From JBEKIK01 sp963845975 (GTDB lineage: Bacteria; Planctomycetota; Planctomycetia; Pirellulales; Thermoguttaceae), in assembly GCA_963845975.1 (NCBI GenBank), contig CAWJUD010000001.1, forward strand, positions 744,001 through 808,000: a stretch of DNA of 64,000 nucleotides, given 5' to 3'. The notes below the pieces were generated by a model. That model was not told the DNA's origin. It was given only the letters and a program-made list of their open reading frames with translations, and did no database searches. Below, piece by piece: positions 8,394 to 17,776 of the stretch. Every line of letters starts with the position of its first letter. Position 1 is the stretch's first letter. Position numbers and translations under genes: made by a program.

Positions 8394-9641
8394 TCAGGAC
8401 CGCCTCGATATAACGGCTCCTCGGGGAAAGATGCTGCCGATGCAGCCGCGAAGCTCGCGGTTTTTTGTGAGCGTGACGAAACAGGCCCGCGGATTGCGGA
8501 ATTTTTCGGCCAGGCCGGCGGCGTCTACTTCGGGCAGACCGCCGCCGCTTGTAACGCTGACGATCGTCTTGTGGGCCAATTCCAGCAAGAATTTCCGCTC
8601 CTTGGGCGTGAATTCTTGGCCCTCGGCTTTGCGGGGATTTTCCGTCGAGGGCGGCTCTTTTCCATCCGGCTGGTAGAATGCAATCGCCGCATAGCCGACA
8701 ACCCTGGTTTTGTCGCCCGTGACGTCGCCGCTATTGCGGCAATCGAGCAGCTTGGCCTTCCAGCCTTTTTGTCGAGCGATTTCCATGAGCGTCAAGATGG
8801 GCGCTTTCCCGCACGCCTCTTCCCGCGCCATCTCCTTGATGTCCAGATCGCATATCGACCGCACGCAACCGGTATCCAATTGTTTGGCTATTTCATAAGG
8901 GTAATAATGGCTCAAATCGGAACTCACGACCAGGAGAGTGCGGTCGTCGATGAATTTTACCAGGACTTTTGCCGCGGCCTCGGGATCGACTTCGCCGTAG
9001 ACCACGGGCAGGATGCTGAATTTTTTGAGCGTGCGCTGCAGGAACGGCAACTGGACTTCCAGAGAATGTTCCCAGGTGTCGGGCTTGTCTTCGCCGAAGG
9101 CCGGCAACTGCTTGGGCGATTGGCGCCAGAAATCGGGGCGGCGGACTTCACAGGGCGGATTAATGGCAAAGGGTTTGAGCTTGGCAAGTTCGGCGGCTTT
9201 GGCAGAAATGGGGATAAGTCCCAAAGGCGTTTCGTAGGCGTCGGCATCGGATAACGCCGCGCCCTGGAAGAGTGCATAGTGGCTGGGACCGAGGACTATC
9301 ACGGTATCGAAATCGCGCCCGACAAGTTGTTTATAAGCCGAGGCCGCGATCTTGCCCGAAAATTCGTAACCCGCATGCGGACAAACCAAAGCGCGGAGAT
9401 TTTTCACAGGCTCGGTCTTGGCCTCGGCCAGGTACTGGTCGATCTGTTTCGTAAGATCGGTTTCGGCCTTGGGATAAAAGAGCCCCGCCACCGCCGGCCC
9501 GCGGATTTTTTCCAAAGACCCGGCCGGCTGGGCCGCACTTGCCAGAGCGGGCTGGCTTTGAGATTGCGCCGGTTGCTGGGCGCATCCGGACAGTGCAAGG
9601 ATAATTGCCAGAGCGACAATCCATCGGTAAAACGTGTTCAT
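8394..9641 (-). CDS. AmmeMemoRadiSam-system Memo lipoprotein fused to N-terminal half of AMMECR1
   Basis: The N-terminus is a lipoprotein signal (hydrophobic stretch then LSGC, Cys20), so the protein is probably membrane-tethered outside the cytoplasm. Residues about 50-320 form a Memo domain (extradiol-dioxygenase-like fold) with VCPHAGYEFSGK, LGPSHYALFQG, WEHSLEVQLPFLQ and SSDLSHYYPY, carrying the expected metal-site histidines. From about 345 an AMMECR1 domain begins (NPRACFVTL, ELRGCIGSIFPR) and is cut by a frameshift. The function of this three-part system is not established. It is the first gene of a four-gene minus-strand cluster. Confidence 0.88.
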   Translation of the reverse strand: MNTFYRWIVALAIILALSGCAQQPAQSQSQPALASAAQPAGSLEKIRGPAVAGLFYPKAETDLTKQIDQYLAEAKTEPVKNLRALVCPHAGYEFSGKIAASAYKQLVGRDFDTVIVLGPSHYALFQGAALSDADAYETPLGLIPISAKAAELAKLKPFAINPPCEVRRPDFWRQSPKQLPAFGEDKPDTWEHSLEVQLPFLQRTLKKFSILPVVYGEVDPEAAAKVLVKFIDDRTLLVVSSDLSHYYPYEIAKQLDTGCVRSICDLDIKEMAREEACGKAPILTLMEIARQKGWKAKLLDCRNSGDVTGDKTRVVGYAAIAFYQPDGKEPPSTENPRKAEGQEFTPKERKFLLELAHKTIVSVTSGGGLPEVDAAGLAEKFRNPRACFVTLTKNRELRGCIGSIFPRGAVISRRS

Positions 9642-9695
9642 GACTCACCCCACACAAATAACAAGAGGTGGGACTCGGTATATTTACAATAGATT

Positions 9696-9722
9696 GCGAA
9701 CCGTAAGCGGTTTGTCGGTTTT
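9696..9722. repeat. family H hairpin (AACCGTAAGCGG)
   Basis: A short imperfect palindrome with a TAAG loop just beyond the 3' end of the MFS gene. It could act in transcription termination, but no convincing U-tract follows. Confidence 0.5.
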
Positions 9723-9729
9723 TCTTCTT

Positions 9730-10965
9730 CTATGTATGATGCGCGATCCGGGGTGGTTTGACAAGGAAGGTTACAATCGCGGCCAATACCAGCAAGGTAG
9801 AGGCGCCATAATAAGCATAAGCAAATGTATGATGAATGTCGTATAACTTGCCTGCTCCCAAAGAGAGCATGCATCCGCCAACGCCCCAGGCCGTAAATAC
9901 CAAACCATAATTTACGCCAAAATTTTTCAGGCCGTAATAGTCCTTGGTGATAGACGGAAACAGTGAGAGATTTGCGCCGTAATTGGCGCCAATGAGAGCG
10001 GAGAGCAAAGCCATCACCAAACCATTAGCGAAAAACGTGTCGGCTTGCGCCATAGACAAGATTATCACCAGGACGGCTTGTATGACGAAGCAGCCGAACA
10101 TGGTGGTTTTGCGACCGAGCTTATCGGATAGCACACCGGCCAGAATCCGGCCGGCGCCGTTGCCTACGGCAAGCGCGGCAACCAGCAGGAAACCCAAATC
10201 GAGGCCTACTTGCTGCTTGGCGATGGCGGAGAGTTTGGAAATGACCATCAATCCTGCTCCCGCGCCACAGGCATACATGAACCATAAGAGATAGAACTGT
10301 ACGGTGCCCAGAATTTCCCAAGGGGAGAAATCTGCTTTCTTTGCATTTGGCCCGGGGTCTACTTTTGGCACTGATCCGGCGGGGACATATCCGGGCGGCG
10401 GTGTGACCAATAATTGCGACAAACCGACCACCACAATCGTAAAGGCTATACCTAGGGTGAGCATCGTGTTAGGAAGGCCGATGACGGCAATCAACCATTT
10501 GGTCAACGGCGCGGCATAGACCGATGCCAGGCCGAAACCGGAAACCACAATGCCGGCGATCAATCCGGTCCGCTTGGCCGAAAACCACTTCACGGCGGGC
10601 GGAGTGGCCGAGGCGTAACCGAATCCGATCCCGGCGCCTGCCAAAATTCCAAAACCTAAAATGTAGCCTAAAAACGAGGTGGTGAAACTGGCCAGGATCA
10701 TGCCTGCGCCCACCAGCACTCCGCCGATGGTGGCCACGATCCTGGGGCCGATGCGGTCTTGAAGTCTGCCGGCGGGGACCATCATCAAGCTGAAAACCAG
10801 GCAAGCCACGGCATAGGGCCATGATTTTTCCGTCTCCTTCCAATCCCAATCCTTGGGAATATCTTTACTGATGACGCTCCAAGTATAAAGGATGCCCAAG
10901 GCCAGGTTGATGCCCACCGCGGCCGCGGTTACGCGAACTCCGTGATTCTTAACTGGTTGATCCAT
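9730..10965 (-). CDS. MFS transporter, oxalate/formate antiporter (OFA)-like
   Basis: A 411-residue, 12-helix major facilitator. The first half has the motif A-like loop GRLQDRIGPR and the second half has DKLGRK. NLALGILYTWSVISKDIP in helix 1 and GFGYASATPPAVKWF near helix 5 are typical of the OFA family, which exchanges small mono/dicarboxylates; the real substrate cannot be read from sequence. The ATG at 10965 is preferred because AAGGA precedes it and it aligns with the family; a longer frame to 11070 adds a non-conserved stretch. The gene is transcribed away from the EamA gene. Confidence 0.85.
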   Translation of the reverse strand: MDQPVKNHGVRVTAAAVGINLALGILYTWSVISKDIPKDWDWKETEKSWPYAVACLVFSLMMVPAGRLQDRIGPRIVATIGGVLVGAGMILASFTTSFLGYILGFGILAGAGIGFGYASATPPAVKWFSAKRTGLIAGIVVSGFGLASVYAAPLTKWLIAVIGLPNTMLTLGIAFTIVVVGLSQLLVTPPPGYVPAGSVPKVDPGPNAKKADFSPWEILGTVQFYLLWFMYACGAGAGLMVISKLSAIAKQQVGLDLGFLLVAALAVGNGAGRILAGVLSDKLGRKTTMFGCFVIQAVLVIILSMAQADTFFANGLVMALLSALIGANYGANLSLFPSITKDYYGLKNFGVNYGLVFTAWGVGGCMLSLGAGKLYDIHHTFAYAYYGASTLLVLAAIVTFLVKPPRIAHHT

Positions 10966-11023
10966 AATAAGCCGGTCCTTTTGGAAAGAGAGTTTTTCAA
11001 GAATAAGGCGGATTGTAGCATAT

Positions 11024-11100
11024 TTAGCCCGCCGTGAATACACGGCGGGAAAAGTTGGAAAATCCCGCATTTTGCCCGATGTGTATTCACCCGGGGTTAA
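11024..11100. repeat. family F GTGAATACACGG palindrome
   Basis: CCCGCCGTGAATACACGGCGGG is followed by GTGTATTCACCCGGGGTTAA in inverted sense, in the divergent intergenic space between the MFS and EamA genes. Related to 2795-2842 and 53936-54030. Confidence 0.75.
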
Positions 11101-11248
11101 ATTATTCCCAGGTGATTTCAGATCGCACTCCCTTAATTTTGAATTTCTGGATCCTGAACCCTTAATCCACGCTTGGATTTGTCCCTGTTGAAAACGGGAG
11201 CCAGTTATTATAATAGTCCCTCCGTGATATCCAATTTAAGAAGCGAGC

Positions 11249-12181
11249 ATGAACATTTCACACCCTGGCGAACTGGCGGCAATAGGCACGGCGTTTTTGT
11301 GGACGCTCTCGGCCCTGGCCTGGACTTCGGCGGGCAAAGACATGGGCGCCTTGGCCATGAGCTTTATCCGCCTGGTTGTTACCTGCGTTTTCTTGTCGAT
11401 TTACGGGCAAATATTCCGGGGAATGGCCCTGCCGCTGGATGCCGACGGCGAGACCTGGCTGCTTTTAGGGGCTTCGGGTTTGTTCGGTTTTTTCATAGCC
11501 GACATCTGCCTGTTCAAGGCCTTTCTGTTAATCGGCCCGAGACTTTCGCTTTTGCTCCAATCGCTTTCGCCGCCGCTATCGGCGATTATCGCCTGGATTT
11601 TTTTGGGCGATGAACTGCTGTTGAAAGATTGGATCGGCATGGGAATCACTTTGTCCGGGGTGATTTGGGTCATTCTCGAACAGCCGGAAACGCCGGAGGA
11701 ACACCGGCGCAGGCGTCATATCGCCCGGGGCGTTTTTTTGGCCGTGGTGGCCGCCGCCACCGGGGCCATCGGGCTGGTGTTCTCGAAAAAAGGGATCGCC
11801 CATTACGATGACGCCGCCGCCGCCACGTATATCCGCGTCATTGGCGCCCTGGCCGGATACGTGGTGCTCTTGACGCTGGTCTGGCGTTGGCCGATGGTTT
11901 TCAGGGCGGTCCGCCACAGACGGGCAATGGGCATCTTGATGTTCGGGGCCTTTGTGGGACCGTTTTTGGGCGTGATACTGTGCATGGTGTCCTTGCGATA
12001 TTGTCACGCCGGCGTGGTCTCCACCATAATCAACACCATGCCCGTGCTGATCCTGCCGTTTATCATCGTGTTGTATCACGAAAAGGTAAGCTTGCGCAGC
12101 GGGCGGGGCAGTACTTTCGGTGCTGGGGGTGGCAATGCTGGTATTGTGAATCCCGGCGCGGGGCCCGATGGCCGCATCTAA
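11249..12181 (+). CDS. EamA/DMT-family transporter (frameshifted at C-terminus)
   Basis: Ten predicted helices arranged as two EamA halves of five. SLSPPLSAIIAWIFLGDEL ends the first half and NTMPVLILPFIIVLYHEKVS lies in the second, as in drug/metabolite exporters. The frame as read ends in a Gly-rich tail unlike the family. From 12108 another frame gives AVLSVLGVAMLVL and stops at 12149, exactly the expected final helix. A two-base loss (or one-base gain) near 12094-12107 explains this. Corrected length is about 300 residues. Substrate unknown. Confidence 0.8.
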   Translation: MNISHPGELAAIGTAFLWTLSALAWTSAGKDMGALAMSFIRLVVTCVFLSIYGQIFRGMALPLDADGETWLLLGASGLFGFFIADICLFKAFLLIGPRLSLLLQSLSPPLSAIIAWIFLGDELLLKDWIGMGITLSGVIWVILEQPETPEEHRRRRHIARGVFLAVVAAATGAIGLVFSKKGIAHYDDAAAATYIRVIGALAGYVVLLTLVWRWPMVFRAVRHRRAMGILMFGAFVGPFLGVILCMVSLRYCHAGVVSTIINTMPVLILPFIIVLYHEKVSLRSGRGSTFGAGGGNAGIVNPGAGPDGRI

Positions 12182-12186
12182 ATTAT

Positions 12187-12228
12187 TGTAAATTGCAAAA
12201 TGTAAATTGCAAATTTCAAATTGAACAA
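12187..12228. repeat. 7-base-period array (TGTAAAT/TGCAAAT words)
   Basis: Six heptads, TGTAAAT TGCAAAA TGTAAAT TGCAAAT TTCAAAT TGAACAA, lie between the convergent EamA and CDF genes. The same word family flanks the sigma-kinase spacer at 33686-33952. Confidence 0.8.
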
Positions 12229-12256
12229 AAATCGTACGCTCTTCAACATAAAGATT

Positions 12257-13621
12257 CTATTCCTTCGGCTCGACGTGAATTACCACCCGGCCCAGTTTGG
12301 GAATATGCCCGCGGAGGTAGTCTTCCAGGCGGACGGTGAAATCGTGGGCGTCGACTATGGGGGTGGCGGGCTCTAGAGTGCAATGCAGCGAAACGGATAA
12401 TTCCGGGCCGGTTTGCTGCACGATGACGTCATGTGGATGAAAACGGGTTCTTGTCTCGTGCTGGAAGCGGACGAGAAACTTGTGGATCAGAAGTTCGCCG
12501 GCCGACTGCGAGCGGACCGTGGCGGCGGAGTCTCCGGCGGGTTCGAGATGGGTGACGATCCGCTGCAGGCTGGGGATGGCCTCGCGCAGGGCCTGTTCAA
12601 ATTCGCTGGCCTGGCGATGGGCTTCCTCCAATACCAGCGATTCGTTTACCTCCAGGTGCAATTCCAGCCAGCGCTCGCGGTTCTCTTCGTAAATGCGGAT
12701 GCCGTGGGCGCCCAGCCCGTGGCGCGCGGCCAGCAAGCGGACTTTGGTGGTGACGTCTTCATCGCTGGGTATGGCCGGTTCCACGTGCACCACGACGTCG
12801 GCCTTGGGCAGGATGGAGCGAACGGCGGCTTCGGCGGCGTTGGCGATATCGTGGGTTTGTTCGAAGGCCGCAGTGCGGACTACGGCCAGGGTCACGTCGG
12901 CGAAGAACTCCGGCCCGCTGCGCCGCAAGCGAACCTGGCGGACCTCGGCCACGCCGGGCACTTGGCGGATGACCGCCTCGACATTTTCCTGCATCCCTTT
13001 GGGGACGCTGTCCAAGAGGTCGGCCACGGTTTTTTTGCCCAATTGCAGGCTTACCCAAACCACTATCGCGGCCACGCCCAGGGCGGCCAGGGCATCGGCC
13101 TTGACGAGCCAGTGCAGGCCGAATCGCTCGCCCGACCATACGCCAATAAGTCCCAGGAGCACGACCAGCGAGGACCAGACGTCGGTGGAAAAGTGCAGGG
13201 CGTCGGCTTCGAGGGCCTGACTGGAGTATTTATCGGCTGCGCGTTTTAAGGCCCGGGATCGCGAGACGTCGATAATAATCGAAGTGATTACAACTACAAA
13301 GGCCCAGATATTGGGATCAACATGGACCTCGCGGAAAAACAATCGTTTTACGGCTTCAAAAATGATCCACAAACAAGTAACCAGGAGCAGGAGCGTTTCC
13401 ACCAGTGCGGAGAGATTTTCGAACTTGCCGTGCCCGTAGGTGTGTTCGCGGTCGGCGGGCAGGCCGGAAATGCGGACCGCCCAAAGCGTGATAGCGGCGG
13501 CGACCATATCCAGTCCGGAATGGGCGGCCTCGGAGAGAATGCCCAAGCTGTTGGTCGAGATGCCCACTACGATCTTAAAGCCGGTCAACAGCAGTGCCGC
13601 CAGCAGCGAGGCGCATGCCAC
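12257..13621 (-). CDS. cation diffusion facilitator transporter with extended C-terminal region
   Basis: A zinc/divalent-metal:proton antiporter of the CDF family. Six helices occupy about 1-190, with metal-site motifs AAHSGLD (helix 2) and HFSTDVWSS (helix 5) and the His-rich TYGHGKFE. The C-terminal half is longer than usual. It holds three ferredoxin-like cytoplasmic dimerisation units ending in VVVHVEP, IVTHLEP and VVIHVEP (about 210-285, 295-365, 375-454). The start used here is GTG. The open frame continues upstream without a start, and an out-of-frame ATG at 13676 (MTSPPFQYDLS) could be the true N-terminus after a one-base correction near 13633-13655. Confidence 0.85.
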   Translation of the reverse strand: MACASLLAALLLTGFKIVVGISTNSLGILSEAAHSGLDMVAAAITLWAVRISGLPADREHTYGHGKFENLSALVETLLLLVTCLWIIFEAVKRLFFREVHVDPNIWAFVVVITSIIIDVSRSRALKRAADKYSSQALEADALHFSTDVWSSLVVLLGLIGVWSGERFGLHWLVKADALAALGVAAIVVWVSLQLGKKTVADLLDSVPKGMQENVEAVIRQVPGVAEVRQVRLRRSGPEFFADVTLAVVRTAAFEQTHDIANAAEAAVRSILPKADVVVHVEPAIPSDEDVTTKVRLLAARHGLGAHGIRIYEENRERWLELHLEVNESLVLEEAHRQASEFEQALREAIPSLQRIVTHLEPAGDSAATVRSQSAGELLIHKFLVRFQHETRTRFHPHDVIVQQTGPELSVSLHCTLEPATPIVDAHDFTVRLEDYLRGHIPKLGRVVIHVEPKE

Positions 13622-13696
13622 GCGGCGTTTTTCTTTATCGGCGCGAGAGATCGTATTGGAAAGGCGGGCTGGTCATGCGAATTGCAGTCAGTCATT

Positions 13697-13793
13697 GTGT
13701 AAAGAGGAAAAAGGGGAAAGCGGGAAAAGGGAAAAGCGAATAAAAAATGATTGTAATAAGATAATTTTCCTTTTTCCCTTTTCTTACACATTA
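13697..13793. repeat. purine-rich inverted repeat with 7-base period
   Basis: A GTGTAAAGAGGAAAAAGGGG arm is mirrored by a CTTTTTCCCTTTTCTTACAC arm around an AT-rich centre. The left arm reads as heptads (AAGGGGA, AAGCGGG, AAAAGGG, AAAAGCG). A related word occurs at about 33809-33850. Confidence 0.7.
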
Positions 13794-13812
13794 CTGCAAT
13801 TTTAAAAAAACG

Positions 13813-14025
13813 TCACGGTTTTTGTCTGTTTTTTTGAGTCGCCCGCCAGGCCAGGCCAAGCATCGCCAGCCCGAAGATCAGCGATGCGATGCCGGACCAG
13901 AGATTGATGTTGATTCCCATGGAAACCTTGTATATGTCGGAACTGGAAATCAAACTGAAAACCAAAAGGATGGCGCCTACGAGAGTAAACATCAAGCCGA
14001 TGGGAATGCGAATATCGAGCGACAT
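13813..14025 (-). CDS. small two-helix membrane protein downstream of the symporter
   Basis: A 70-residue protein with two hydrophobic helices (about 8-28 and 42-61) and a basic tail (RATQKNRQKP). It begins 22 bases after the stop of the sodium:solute symporter on the same strand, so the two are probably co-transcribed. It may be an accessory subunit, but no family motif beyond this was recognised. Confidence 0.7.
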   Translation of the reverse strand: MSLDIRIPIGLMFTLVGAILLVFSLISSSDIYKVSMGININLWSGIASLIFGLAMLGLAWRATQKNRQKP

Positions 14026-14046
14026 ATTGAGTCCCTTTACTTTATA

Positions 14047-15873
14047 TTACCAGAAAATGATATTCAAGACAATGGAAACGGCGAGCACGAAAACGCCCAG
14101 TATCCAGGGGCGTTCGTACCAGTGCAGGCTGTCGTCTTTTGCCACGTGCGGCGTAAGCGAATATACCAGTCCCTTGAGGTCGTCGTCTTTTTTATCGCGT
14201 TGGTCGGACAGCGATATAACAATAGTAACCACAAGACAGACGGTAAAGGCTATGATTGCGGTCCAGAAATTCAGCGCCATTTCGCTGGGATATTCGTTCA
14301 CTTTGAAGCCCAACCATGCGCCTTTCCATAGAGTCGTTGCGCCTTTCGGAGCGGTAAGGCCGAAGTGTAACAGGGCCGCGCCGGTTCCGGTTACCAACCC
14401 GATAAAAGCGCCTTTAGAGGTTGCGCGTTTCCAAAACATGCCCAGCGCTAACGTGGCAAAAAGCGGCGCATTGACGAAGGAAAATATCAATTGCAGGAAA
14501 TCCATGATGTTGTTGAACTGGGCCGCGACATAAGCCGCGCCCATGCTCACCACCGTGCCGAAGATGGTAGCCATCCGGCCCATCCACAGATAATGGTTGT
14601 CGGACTTGTTCGGTGCGATGTAACCTTGATAAATATCATAAGTCCAGACGGTATTAAAAGCCGTGACGTTTCCGGCCATGCCCGACATGAACGAGGCGAT
14701 CAAGGCGGTGATGCCCAAGCCCAGCACGCCTTCGGGCAAATAGTGGACCAACATATATGGGATGGTTTGATTGAAATTGATTTCGCCTTTTTCCACGGGC
14801 AAGGCAAATGCACCGGATTGTCCGGCTTGGAAATTCAAGCCCATGGCGATCATACCGGGCAGAATGACCAAGATGGGGATGAACATTTTCGGGATCGCGC
14901 CGATAAGCGGTGTGCGCCGGGCGGCGGACATCGAGTCGGCGGCCATGGCTCGCTGCACCACAAGGAAGTTCGTGCACCAGTAACCGAAGGAAAGCACAAA
15001 TCCCAGGCCCATTACGATGCCGAACCAGTTTACGCCCATGGGATTATCAGCGGCGCTTCCCGTGTAAGACCAGCATCTGAACCAGGCATCAGCCGGGTAA
15101 GCGGGATTACTGGTAGTCGCCACATGTTGCAGGCGTTCTTTCATGCCGGCCAACCAGCCCACGTCTTTAAGGCTTAAAAATACAAGCGGGGTAAGTCCCG
15201 CGACAATCAGAAAGAATTGCAGCACTTCGTTGTAAATGGCCGAAGTCAAACCGCCCAAGTAGGTATACATCAATACGATAATGGCGGACATCAAGATGCT
15301 GAAATTAAAATCCCAGTTCAACATTTTTTCCATCAAAAGCGCCATGGCATACATCGATGCCCCGGAGGCGAAGATCGTCATGATGGCAAAGGCAAAGGCG
15401 TTAAAGCCCCGGGTTCTTTCGTCGAAACGGAGTTTCAGATATTCGGGCACGGACCGCGCCCGGGAACCGTAATAAAACGGCATCATAAACAAGCCCAGGA
15501 AAACCATGGCCGGAATGGCGCCAATCCAGTAGAAATGACAGGTTGCAATTCCGTATTTCGCGCCCGATGCCGCCATGCCCATTACTTCCAACGCACCGAG
15601 GTTTGTGGAAATGAAGGCCAGGCCGGTAATCCATGCGGGAATCGAGCGGCCGGAAGTAAGAAAATCGCTGCTGCTGCGCATGAATCGCTTCAGGACCCAG
15701 CCGATTCCCAGCACAAACACCAGATACACGATCAAAATCGTGTAATCGATGGATCCCAGGTGAGTTTTCAGCTCATTTGCCGGAGTATTTACAAGGTTTT
15801 CCGCGGTAGTAACGGCAAACATCGATCCCAGGTGAGATAAATGCTCGTCTAAAGGCATGGAGGCGTCCTTCAC
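14047..15873 (-). CDS. sodium:solute symporter (SSS family)
   Basis: A 608-residue protein of about 14 helices that couples sodium entry to uptake of an organic solute. The SSS core is clear: SDFLTSGRSIPAWITGLAFISTN is split over the first helices, followed by RARSVPEYLKLRFDERTR, the YTYLGGLTSAIYNEV segment and FGYWCTNFLVVQRAMAA, typical of SGLT-like members often assigned to sugars or related solutes. Substrate choice is inference. It leads a two-gene unit with the small membrane protein behind it. Confidence 0.88.
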   Translation of the reverse strand: MKDASMPLDEHLSHLGSMFAVTTAENLVNTPANELKTHLGSIDYTILIVYLVFVLGIGWVLKRFMRSSSDFLTSGRSIPAWITGLAFISTNLGALEVMGMAASGAKYGIATCHFYWIGAIPAMVFLGLFMMPFYYGSRARSVPEYLKLRFDERTRGFNAFAFAIMTIFASGASMYAMALLMEKMLNWDFNFSILMSAIIVLMYTYLGGLTSAIYNEVLQFFLIVAGLTPLVFLSLKDVGWLAGMKERLQHVATTSNPAYPADAWFRCWSYTGSAADNPMGVNWFGIVMGLGFVLSFGYWCTNFLVVQRAMAADSMSAARRTPLIGAIPKMFIPILVILPGMIAMGLNFQAGQSGAFALPVEKGEINFNQTIPYMLVHYLPEGVLGLGITALIASFMSGMAGNVTAFNTVWTYDIYQGYIAPNKSDNHYLWMGRMATIFGTVVSMGAAYVAAQFNNIMDFLQLIFSFVNAPLFATLALGMFWKRATSKGAFIGLVTGTGAALLHFGLTAPKGATTLWKGAWLGFKVNEYPSEMALNFWTAIIAFTVCLVVTIVISLSDQRDKKDDDLKGLVYSLTPHVAKDDSLHWYERPWILGVFVLAVSIVLNIIFW

Positions 15874-16447
15874 ACTAATAGAATTTCAGGTTCCCGAAAG
15901 CGCGGTCCGTTCCGCGCCAGAAATAACTCACGCATTTTATATTCCGGAGAAAGCAACTTTCAAGCGGTTAATATAGACCTAATTACCGGAATTTTGCACT
16001 GCAGTAATGGCCAAAGAAGGCGCATGACCCGAAGGAGGGGGGACAAGCGGAGGACCGCGAATGCAAAGATTCAGCAGGTTCCCAAAAGGCATATGTCACC
16101 CAATGAAGCAAGTTCAGAAAATGACAATTCATAAAGATTATCGAACGGAACTAAGGTTGATCTTCCTTATGTATTATTGAGCGGCCGTACTGCAAATAAA
16201 CCAGATTATTAATGAAACCAATAAGCTTTACACAATAGGCACGCACCTCTTTTTGGTCATTTAAATAATTATAAGCCCACGGGTTGCAACCCGCGGGCTT
16301 TATGCTTTTGTGCCGCCGGTTCTGGAAAAAACCTCCCGGCGCAAGTGCCAGGGCTAAACATCGCCTGTTAATTACGCGAAGATTCGCTATAACCATATTG
16401 TTGCGCACCGGCAATAATTTCAGACAACCTTTCCCGATCCGTACTGC
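15874..16447. other. intergenic region, no gene seen
   Basis: This 574-base divergent spacer between the symporter and aroA has no believable coding frame. A GCCCACGGGTTGCAACCCGCGGGC palindrome split by a short loop sits at about 16275-16302. A degraded copy of the CTCCCGGAGCAAGCTCCGGG family lies at about 16335-16364. Both promoters must lie here, but no clear -35/-10 pair was recognised. Confidence 0.6.
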
Positions 16448-17728
16448 ATGACTACTGCCATTGAAATCCAACCTAGCGGCTCGATTCAGGGCTCGATAAG
16501 ACCTCCAGGGTCGAAGAGTTTGACTAACCGTGGGCTGGTTTGCGCGGCCTTGGCCCGGGGCGAATCGGTTCTTGCCGGGGTTTTAGAGAGCGAAGACACC
16601 CGGGTGATGATCGAAGCATTGCGGCAGTTGGGAGTTTCTGTAGAGCATGACGTTAAGGCCAAAACCATGCGGGTTTCCGGGTGCAATGGGCGGCCGCCTG
16701 CAAAACAAGCCGATCTGTTTGCCGCCAATAGCGGGACGACAATACGGTTTTTAACGGCGATGGCGGCCTTGGGCCGGGGCCGATTTCGTCTGGACGGCAC
16801 GCCGCGGATGCGCCAACGGCCCATTCAAGACCTGTTGGACGCCTTGGGGCAACTTGGGGCAAGGGCTTATTCGGAACTTCGGACAGGTTGCCCGCCGGTG
16901 ATCGTCGAAGGCCGGGGATTGCGCGGCGGGCGGGCGGAGATAGCGGGAGATGTCTCCAGCCAGTTTCTGAGCGGACTTTTGTTGGCCGCTGCGTATGCCG
17001 AGAATCCAGTGGAATTGGTGCTTCGCGGCAAGTTGGTTTCGGAACCTTACGCGGCTATGACTGTGGCCGTGATGGCGGCCTTTGGCGTACAGGTCCAGAC
17101 CAGGCCGGGCGGATTTATCGTGCCGGCCGGTGTGGGATATATTGGGCGATCTTTCGAGATCGAACCGGATGCCTCGGCGGCCAGTTACTTTTTCGCCGCG
17201 GCGGCGATTAGCGGCGGTAAAATCACAGTCGAAGGGCTTTCGCGGCAGAGCCTTCAAGGCGACGTGGCCTTTTGCAGTTGCCTGGAAAAAATGGGCTGCC
17301 CCGTGGAATACGGCAAGAATGCAATTACAGTCTGTGGCGGAAAACTCCGCGGAATTGATGTGGATATGAACGCCATCAGCGATACGGTCCAGACCCTGGC
17401 GGCGGTCGCCCTGTTCGCCGATGGGCCCACGACCATCAGCGGAGCGGCTCATATCCGGCACAAGGAAACCGATCGCATTCATGCCTTGGCCTGCGAACTA
17501 CGCAAGATCGGGGCCGGCGTGGAAGAGCGCCCGGACGGGCTGCGTATAACCCCGGGCAAGCTCCGCGGGGCCAAGATCGAAACTTACAACGACCACCGCA
17601 TGGCAATGAGTATGGCGCTGGTAGGTTTGGCCGTTCCGGGCATTGTCATCCTGGATCCGGAGTGCACGGCGAAAACATATCCGGATTTTTTTACTGATCT
17701 TACACGAATCAGCCGGAAGACGCAGTGA
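16448..17728 (+). CDS. aroA: 3-phosphoshikimate 1-carboxyvinyltransferase (EPSP synthase)
   Basis: Sixth step of the shikimate pathway: joins PEP to shikimate-3-phosphate, releasing phosphate. The 426-residue length is standard. Signature segments are in order: GSKSLTNRGLVCAALA (substrate Lys and Arg), NSGTTIRFLTA, RMRQRPIQDLL, SSQFLSGLLLA, EPDASAASYFFAAA, HKETDRIHA and NDHRMAMSMAL. The gene is isolated from other aromatic amino acid genes. Confidence 0.95.
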   Translation: MTTAIEIQPSGSIQGSIRPPGSKSLTNRGLVCAALARGESVLAGVLESEDTRVMIEALRQLGVSVEHDVKAKTMRVSGCNGRPPAKQADLFAANSGTTIRFLTAMAALGRGRFRLDGTPRMRQRPIQDLLDALGQLGARAYSELRTGCPPVIVEGRGLRGGRAEIAGDVSSQFLSGLLLAAAYAENPVELVLRGKLVSEPYAAMTVAVMAAFGVQVQTRPGGFIVPAGVGYIGRSFEIEPDASAASYFFAAAAISGGKITVEGLSRQSLQGDVAFCSCLEKMGCPVEYGKNAITVCGGKLRGIDVDMNAISDTVQTLAAVALFADGPTTISGAAHIRHKETDRIHALACELRKIGAGVEERPDGLRITPGKLRGAKIETYNDHRMAMSMALVGLAVPGIVILDPECTAKTYPDFFTDLTRISRKTQ

Positions 17729-17776
17729 ACTGCATCCGGATGTGGCCGATGCGGATTTATGTGTAGTAAATCAAGC

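Noticed and set aside
16151..16471. 106-residue minus-strand open frame upstream of aroA
   Set aside because: It reads through palindromic repeats and overlaps the aroA start; composition is not protein-like.
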